NCBI GenBank assembly: GCA_937923485.1
Contig: CALDUE010000107.1
Span: 1 to 36,134 of the forward strand
From: an uncultured Saprospiraceae bacterium
GTDB lineage: Bacteria > Bacteroidota > Bacteroidia > Chitinophagales > Saprospiraceae
DNA length: 36,134 bases
Direction: 5' to 3'
Shown: piece after piece, positions 31,801 through 36,134 of the stretch
How the letters are laid out: every line of letters begins with the position of its first letter
Numbering within the stretch: position 1 is the first letter of the stretch
Notes under the pieces: generated by a model
What the model saw: only the letters and a program-made list of their open reading frames with translations
What the model was told of the DNA's origin: nothing
The model's database searches: none
Made by a program: the position numbers and the translations under genes

Positions 31801-34675
31801 CGATGGAGGTGCTATCACTGAATGGGATGTTACCCTTTGGTATGCGGATATTCCTGAATTTAATGAGAGCCAAACCATTAATACTGTACAAGTATTCCTA
31901 GGCGGAAGTGCAAACGTGAGCAATAATAATCTTGCCATTACGGCAGCCGGTCTCGCAACCAACCAAACGATTTTTGTAGTCAAGACGCTACCCACAGAAG
32001 GTAGTCTTGCGTTAGATGGAGCTACGCTTGGCTTAGGGGAATTTTTCTCTCAAGCAGATATCGATAACAATGATGTCACCTATGTACATAGTGCTAGCAC
32101 AACCTCTGGCGCGGATGCTTTTACCGTAGATGTCATCCTTCCAAATACAGGATTCATTCCGAACCTCAATATACCGGTGAGCATTAGCATGAATAACCTC
32201 ACGCTTACGGGAGCCGTCACAGGAACCATTCTTTGTAATGGAGATGAAACCGCATCAATTGCCGTCAACGTTACCGGTGGTACTCAGCCCTATGAGTATC
32301 GACTAGACAATGGGCCATTTCAGTCTAGTTCAAACTTTACAGGACTTGGAGCAGGGACTTACAGCGTCACTGTTCGTGATGCGGACCAGCTAGAGTTTAC
32401 ATTAAATTCTTTAGTCGTAACAGAACCGGATGTCTTAATCTTGGATGCAACAGCAGTCGGGTCGAGTATACAAGCCGAAGGAGACGGTGGGACAAGTCCG
32501 TATACCTACAGTCTTGATAATTCGCCATTCCAAAGTAGTGGTACTTTTTCTGGTCTTGCAGATGCGAGTTATGAAGTGACGGTCAAGGATGCGAATGACT
32601 GCGAAACGTCACAGAACGTCATTGTCGCAAACTCAAACCTGAGTGTCACCTTAGAAGTTGAACTCGAGATTTTGTGTCACGGTGACCTTGGAATCCTCTT
32701 TGCAGCAGCTTCAGATGGTGTCGCACCTTATAGCTACAGCCTTAATGGTGGACCTTCACAATCTAGTGACGTGTTCACCAACCTAGGAGAGGGAACCTAC
32801 CGAGTCGTCGTCACGGACGCTTTAGGGAATCGAGCGAATTCAACAGCCGTATTCCTTGTAGAACCAGAAGTACTCTCCGCAACCGCAACGAGTGCGAGTA
32901 ATACTATCACAGTTGATGTCATGGGTGGAACACCAGGCTACACCTATAGTCTAGACGGAGGCGCTCCATCAACAGATAACGTTTTCGTTGGCCTTTCAAA
33001 CGGCAGCTATTCTATCCTCGTTGAAGATGCCAATCGCTGCTCAACGATAGTACAAGCGACCGTCAACGTAAATCAGTTGGCTGTATCCCTACAGCTTGTA
33101 GCCCCAATCACCTGTAATGGCAGTGAGGATGCAATCTTGAGAGCGAACGCAGCTGGCGGACCTGCTCCTTACAGCTACCGCCTCAATAATGGACCTGCAC
33201 AGTCTGATGCTCAATTTGATGATATCGGTCCAGGGATGTACACAGTCGTTGTAACCGATGCCGATGGTAACTCGGCTACCTCAAGCACCATCACTGTAAC
33301 GGAGCCAACCGCTTTGTTTGTGGTTGCAGATGTTGATCAAGATGTAATCACAGCAACCCCAAGTGGTGGAACCTCTCCATACGAGTATAGTCTCACCGGG
33401 AACAATTTCCAATCAAGTAATGTATTCGACGGACTTGCAAACGGTACGTACACCGTGACTATTCGCGATGCGAATGATTGTCTGTCTACGACCACGGCAA
33501 CGGTATCTGTTGCTGATCCGCTTGCCATAGGTGTGACCTTTAACCTCGGTCAAGAGTCTTGTCCGGGTGCTGCCGATGGAGCCGTTACACTCACTGCTTC
33601 GAATGGTACCTCGCCTTATGAGTATTCCATCGATGGGGTCAACTTCCAAGCGGGTAGCTTCTTTGACAACCTTGCAGCTGGTAGCTATACTGCTACAGTC
33701 AGAGACGCATCGCAAGCCACCGCAAGTGCTACGTTCGATATCCTTCCTCGACAAATTCCTACCATAGACGTAGCCGTAGAAGGCAGTCGTGTCACCATCA
33801 GTAATTTCCAACCAACAACGAGTGGGGTAGAGTACAGCTTTGATGGAGGAACAACATTCTCATCCACTCCATTTGGCTACTACTACACAGCCGGTGATCA
33901 GGCCGTCATCATTCGTTACGGAGCTTGTCAGTTCACAGAGACCGTATCTATCACGAACCCATTGATGCTCACGGCAACAGATGTAATTGTCTGCGCCGAT
34001 GGTTCGATGACTCCTAGTAGTGTCTGTGCAAGTGGAGGATCTTCATCTATCAATGTGGGTACATCTGCAGGAACAATTACCCCACAAGCGAATGCAAATT
34101 GTCCTAACGGTGATGGATATGTAGTCTTCCCTCCAACAGGCGTATCAACTTTCGATGTGATAGCGACAGATGATGTTGGAGCAACGGTATCCGTTAATGT
34201 GTCTGTTATGACAGCCCCAGCGTTCACCGTCGGTGGTTCGTTTGTGGGCAGTACATTAAGTGTAACCGTAAATGGAGGAACAGCGCCATTTACTTACAGT
34301 CTTGATGGCGGTGCGACCACTCAAAACGACCCTGTGTTTGAAAACGTGACTGGATCAAATGTTACAGTTACCGTCACAGATGCATTCGGATGTTCTGTTG
34401 ATGAGTCATTCATGGTGTCTTCCACTGGAGATCTCTCTGAAGAGTTTGGTTTGCAGGTTTTTCCGAACCCTATGCACGATTGGCTGCAGGTGCGTGTAAA
34501 TGCCGACGTAAGCATCGATAGACTCTCAATTATCGACGCCACAGGTAGAATTGTACTCGTAGACGATTCACCGAATAACCTTCGCCTAGACGTCAGTCAC
34601 ATCGCTCCAGGATTCTTCACCTTGGTCGTTGAATCACCTGAAGGCCGCGCACATGTAAGGTTGGTGAGACAGTAA
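28865..34675 (+). CDS. Secreted zinc metalloprotease with P-domain, cadherin-like and SprB repeats, T9SS type A
   Basis: A 1936-residue modular protein. Signal peptide (MRISTCLRQLTLVVLIAGL, ending TLFAQ), then a propeptide to about 195 and a reprolysin-like (M12B-type) catalytic domain. The zinc motif is HEIGHQFGATH with His345, Glu346, His349 and His355, and the Met-turn is STIMAYAGIC. Next come PKD/Ig-like and FN3-like modules, including SVTLSTTNLPAGATASF and YYWRVSYENECGRGPWSELRSF. A proprotein-convertase P-domain spans about 848-995 (STINVPRQGDVYQV, EITHSYIGDLDADVEF, NYTINVSDNANADGGAITEW). A CSPG/Cadherin_3-like module follows at about 998-1112 (EFFSQADIDNNDVTYVH). Several SprB-like repeats (CNGDET, CHGDLG, CNGSED, CPGAADG starts) run to about 1720, and a type A CTD starts near LQVFPNPMHDWLQV. 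Probably cell-surface or released; substrate unknown. Confidence 0.92.
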   Translation: MRISTCLRQLTLVVLIAGLSATSTLFAQHFSADLSAIQVSTETPAHGPVEINLNESKLLQEIKSAPQRFARDGKAPKEVQLPGLNGGTASFQLERVQTMHPDLQAKYPEIMSFAGWKTDDPTTHVRAEYSPDQGWTISYRPSDAERVAIRPKETVSGRGYERVMFSDVEVQHFSCDNDDEGVELDDEQVSNPDYLAMRAGDCQLRQYRTAIATTGEYSQAVGGATPTVASVLAALNVAVNRLNEVYERDMGITLQLIADNDQIIYFNSATDPFTNGNAGAMIGESQTTIDAVIGNGDYDLGHLFGTGGAGLASLRSVCRAGSKASGITGIGNPTGDFFYIDYVAHEIGHQFGATHTFYNSCSGNRTSSTAVEPGSGSTIMAYAGICTPNVQNRSDDVFHSVSLQQMSDFVTGSTHTCPVILDSSNDAPSVTIPQSTFTIPVSTTFELIADATDPDGTSLTYTWEQIDIELGGNMPPEATNTVGPLFRALNVTPDPRRRFPSGNFPTYEVLPSVERDMDFRVTVRDNDSRYGCTSEADVRVTTSGSTPFRISNYNTSETFEGLASYTLLWDVAETDVAPINTPLVDIFLSLDGGLTYDFALAEMVPNNGSAVITLPNINTTTARFVVKGHDNVFLDVNDANHTIEEPAVPTFSITAPQTNGASCAGADASYTLEIGSVLGFSESVTLSTTNLPAGATASFTNNGGSGMFTSVMTISGLANVSVGTYSFEAVGMASGQQRTLAFVLDVNQVPSESVTQLFPADGGDEGVVFTTFSWDYDATKGSVRFELSGDPTFQAGTFSQLFDQAEINASGVAAGVYYWRVSYENECGRGPWSELRSFRKIPLDEETFVSTSPVTIGAGGPATYSSTINVPRQGDVYQVEFATEITHSYIGDLDADVEFPAGLGIELFAQPSGGTCTGQNIQSIFADDAPNTALDFVGTCGNGIPSNSGIFQPIDLAFTSLPREGSGNYTINVSDNANADGGAITEWDVTLWYADIPEFNESQTINTVQVFLGGSANVSNNNLAITAAGLATNQTIFVVKTLPTEGSLALDGATLGLGEFFSQADIDNNDVTYVHSASTTSGADAFTVDVILPNTGFIPNLNIPVSISMNNLTLTGAVTGTILCNGDETASIAVNVTGGTQPYEYRLDNGPFQSSSNFTGLGAGTYSVTVRDADQLEFTLNSLVVTEPDVLILDATAVGSSIQAEGDGGTSPYTYSLDNSPFQSSGTFSGLADASYEVTVKDANDCETSQNVIVANSNLSVTLEVELEILCHGDLGILFAAASDGVAPYSYSLNGGPSQSSDVFTNLGEGTYRVVVTDALGNRANSTAVFLVEPEVLSATATSASNTITVDVMGGTPGYTYSLDGGAPSTDNVFVGLSNGSYSILVEDANRCSTIVQATVNVNQLAVSLQLVAPITCNGSEDAILRANAAGGPAPYSYRLNNGPAQSDAQFDDIGPGMYTVVVTDADGNSATSSTITVTEPTALFVVADVDQDVITATPSGGTSPYEYSLTGNNFQSSNVFDGLANGTYTVTIRDANDCLSTTTATVSVADPLAIGVTFNLGQESCPGAADGAVTLTASNGTSPYEYSIDGVNFQAGSFFDNLAAGSYTATVRDASQATASATFDILPRQIPTIDVAVEGSRVTISNFQPTTSGVEYSFDGGTTFSSTPFGYYYTAGDQAVIIRYGACQFTETVSITNPLMLTATDVIVCADGSMTPSSVCASGGSSSINVGTSAGTITPQANANCPNGDGYVVFPPTGVSTFDVIATDDVGATVSVNVSVMTAPAFTVGGSFVGSTLSVTVNGGTAPFTYSLDGGATTQNDPVFENVTGSNVTVTVTDAFGCSVDESFMVSSTGDLSEEFGLQVFPNPMHDWLQVRVNADVSIDRLSIIDATGRIVLVDDSPNNLRLDVSHIAPGFFTLVVESPEGRAHVRLVRQ
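30900..30913 (-). repeat. Dispersed 14-base motif, copy 12
   Basis: Reads GCTTTCGCTAAAAC on the minus strand inside the metalloprotease gene; the coding strand gives F-S-E-S. Confidence 0.8.
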
Positions 34676-34696
34676 GCTTAGTTCGGAATGAGCATT

Positions 34697-34731
34697 AAAT
34701 CCCCATCGTTCTTTTGGAGCGATGGGGATTT
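34697..34731 (+). terminator. Terminator of the metalloprotease gene
   Basis: 12-base stem AAATCCCCATCG/CGATGGGGATTT with an 11-base loop, followed by TTT, 21 bases after the stop codon. Confidence 0.92.
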
Positions 34732-34759
34732 TTTGTCTTCGTTCTCTGCTGATCTATCG

Positions 34760-34773
34760 GCTTTCGTCAAAAC
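34760..34773 (+). repeat. Dispersed 14-base motif, copy 13 (intergenic)
   Basis: Reads GCTTTCGTCAAAAC (T in place of C at the eighth base). It lies between the metalloprotease terminator and the rlmD start, 60 bases upstream of that ATG. Confidence 0.7.
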
Positions 34774-34833
34774 CAAAAACTAGTCCTCTAAATCTTGCCT
34801 TTCTTTTTCGGCAAGAGATGCGACCTTCGCGCC

Positions 34834-36134
34834 ATGTCAAGACGTCACCGCAAACAGCCGAAAGCCTTTTCTGATGTAGCTATTCACGGCATTGCCGATC
34901 GTGGCAGTGTAGTGGGGCGCGACCCAGAAGGAAATGTGGTTTTCGCGCGTGGTCCAGTGCCTGGTGATGTGGTCGATCTTGTCGCGAAGAAGAAAAAAGG
35001 CGTCTTCCAAGATGGGCGACCGACAGGTTTTTCCAGTTTTGCCGAAAGGCGACAGGTGCCTTTCTGTAAGCACTTCGGAGCATGCGGCGGCTGCAGTTTT
35101 CAGCATATGCAGTATGGGTTGCAACTTGATTCGAAGGCACAGTTAGTGCAGGATGCCTTTAGCCGCATCGGAAAACTAGACACCGTTCTTGAGCCGATTC
35201 TAGGAGCCCCAAGCGATCGTGGTTACCGAAACAAAATGGAATATGCCTTTTCTGATCGACGCTGGTTGACAGAGGAAGAGATGGCGTTAGGCCACGAGAT
35301 GGAGCGACCGGCTCTTGGCTTTCACCGTCGCGGCGCGTGGAATAAGGTGCTCAACATTGATCACTGTCACCTCGAAAACGAACCTGGCAATCACCTTCGC
35401 AACACACTCCGTGATATCGCTATGGAGCAGGAGCTGAGCTTTTATAATGAAGGCGCGAACAAAGGCTTTCTACGCAAAGCGATGCAACGGGTTCTAAATT
35501 CAGGAGAGGTTATGCTCGTCCTCATGTTTGGTGAAAACAACCCCGAACTTGCCAAGCAGTTCCTCGAAGAAGTACAGAAGCGTTGTGACTACCTCACGAC
35601 TGTTTACACCGTTGTCAATTTGAAGCTCAATGACTCGATGTATGGTCTTGAACCAGTACTTGCATACGGCAAACCTCTCGCTACAGAGCAATTTGGTCAT
35701 GTACAGTTTAACCTCGGTCCGCTGAGCTTTTTCCAGACCAATACGGCACAAGCGATTCGTCTCTACGATGTAGTAGCTGAGTACGCTGCGCTTGATGGTT
35801 CTCAGAACGTTTATGACCTCTACGCAGGTGTCGGAAGTATTGGTCTATACCTCGCACGTGGAGCGCAGCAGATCGTTGCGATCGAAGAAATCGCTTCGGC
35901 GATTGAAGATGCTAAGGTCAATGCTGAGTTAAATTCCATTGACAACTTTGTTGGTTATGCAGGTGATGTTGCAGCGATTCTTACTCCAGCTTTCGCCAAA
36001 ACCCATGGTGCGCCAGATGTCGTCATCACCGATCCTCCGCGAGCAGGCATGCATGCCGATGTGGTCGCGATGCTAATCGAATTAGCTGCTCCAAAAATCG
36101 TCTACGTGAGTTGCAATCCTGCTACGCAAGCACG
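34834..36134 (+). CDS. rlmD: 23S rRNA (uracil-C5)-methyltransferase, RlmD/RumA type, C-terminus cut off
   Basis: About 433 residues are visible, running off the window edge shortly before the end of the family's usual length. An N-terminal TRAM domain (VAIHGIADRGSVVGRDPEG, ARGPVPGDVVDLV) is followed by an iron-sulfur Cys cluster (CKHFGACGGCSFQH) and RGYRNKMEYAF. The SAM-binding motif is VYDLYAGVGSIGLYLA, the substrate motif is TDPPRAGMH, and the catalytic Cys is in VYVSCNPAT. It methylates U1939-type positions of 23S rRNA (RlmD); the close relatives RlmC and TrmA differ in target, so the exact site is inferred. It contains one dispersed-motif copy. Confidence 0.9.
   Translation, partial: MSRRHRKQPKAFSDVAIHGIADRGSVVGRDPEGNVVFARGPVPGDVVDLVAKKKKGVFQDGRPTGFSSFAERRQVPFCKHFGACGGCSFQHMQYGLQLDSKAQLVQDAFSRIGKLDTVLEPILGAPSDRGYRNKMEYAFSDRRWLTEEEMALGHEMERPALGFHRRGAWNKVLNIDHCHLENEPGNHLRNTLRDIAMEQELSFYNEGANKGFLRKAMQRVLNSGEVMLVLMFGENNPELAKQFLEEVQKRCDYLTTVYTVVNLKLNDSMYGLEPVLAYGKPLATEQFGHVQFNLGPLSFFQTNTAQAIRLYDVVAEYAALDGSQNVYDLYAGVGSIGLYLARGAQQIVAIEEIASAIEDAKVNAELNSIDNFVGYAGDVAAILTPAFAKTHGAPDVVITDPPRAGMHADVVAMLIELAAPKIVYVSCNPATQA
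35989..36002 (+). repeat. Dispersed 14-base motif, copy 14
   Basis: Reads GCTTTCGCCAAAAC inside the rRNA methyltransferase gene, coding A-F-A-K-T. Confidence 0.8.

Noticed and set aside
32200-34400. Regularly spaced repeats that might suggest a CRISPR or tandem DNA array
   Set aside because: The periodicity is at protein level (SprB modules of about 75-85 residues); the DNA of the units is too diverged.

Overview
The window reads as a chromosomal segment of a free-living, probably marine Bacteroidota, most likely from the Saprospiria (Lewinella-like). The grounds are three large exported proteins ending in type IX secretion system (T9SS) sorting domains, SprB-type repeats, promoter-like boxes of the Bacteroidota TAnnTTTG kind, few Shine-Dalgarno sequences, a mevalonate-pathway enzyme, and a GC content that looks like the high 40s. 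The genus-level placement is inference. I see no rRNA, tRNA, CRISPR array, prophage or insertion sequence.

Layout. 1-2594 (-): truncated beta-propeller sensor histidine kinase. 2969-7690 (-): 1573-aa T9SS type-B protein with a cohesin-like domain and SprB repeats. 8018-9124 (-): thioredoxin fused to a SPOR domain. 9337-13400 (+): housekeeping run of fabH, efp, accB, accC and tsaE (start of fatty-acid synthesis, translation factor, tRNA t6A modification). 13570-14796 (+): alanine dehydrogenase-like protein. 15024-18098 (-): five-CHRD-domain secreted protein. 18251-21581 (-): glycyl-tRNA synthetase, YhhN-family lysoplasmalogenase, tandem universal stress protein. 21728-22465 (+): lipoprotein. 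22718-23323 (-): AT-rich orphan membrane protein bracketed by a diverged repeat. 23616-28734 (-): double VOC-domain protein, alpha-oxoamine synthase, rhodanese lipoprotein, diphosphomevalonate decarboxylase, dapD. 28865-34675 (+): 1936-aa secreted metalloprotease with P-domain, cadherin-like and SprB repeats. 34834-36134 (+): RlmD-type 23S rRNA methyltransferase, truncated by the window edge. Stem-loop terminators mark most transcription-unit ends.

Most of the gene content is ordinary. The most unusual signal is at DNA level: a 14-base word, GCTTNCG(C/T)NAAAAC, occurs 14 times on either strand. Eleven copies lie in genes, in five of the six possible reading frames, and three lie between genes. 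Chance predicts far less than one. It behaves like a genome-wide iterated motif (HIP1-like or uptake-signal-like) rather than a protein motif. I cannot tell from memory whether it has been described.
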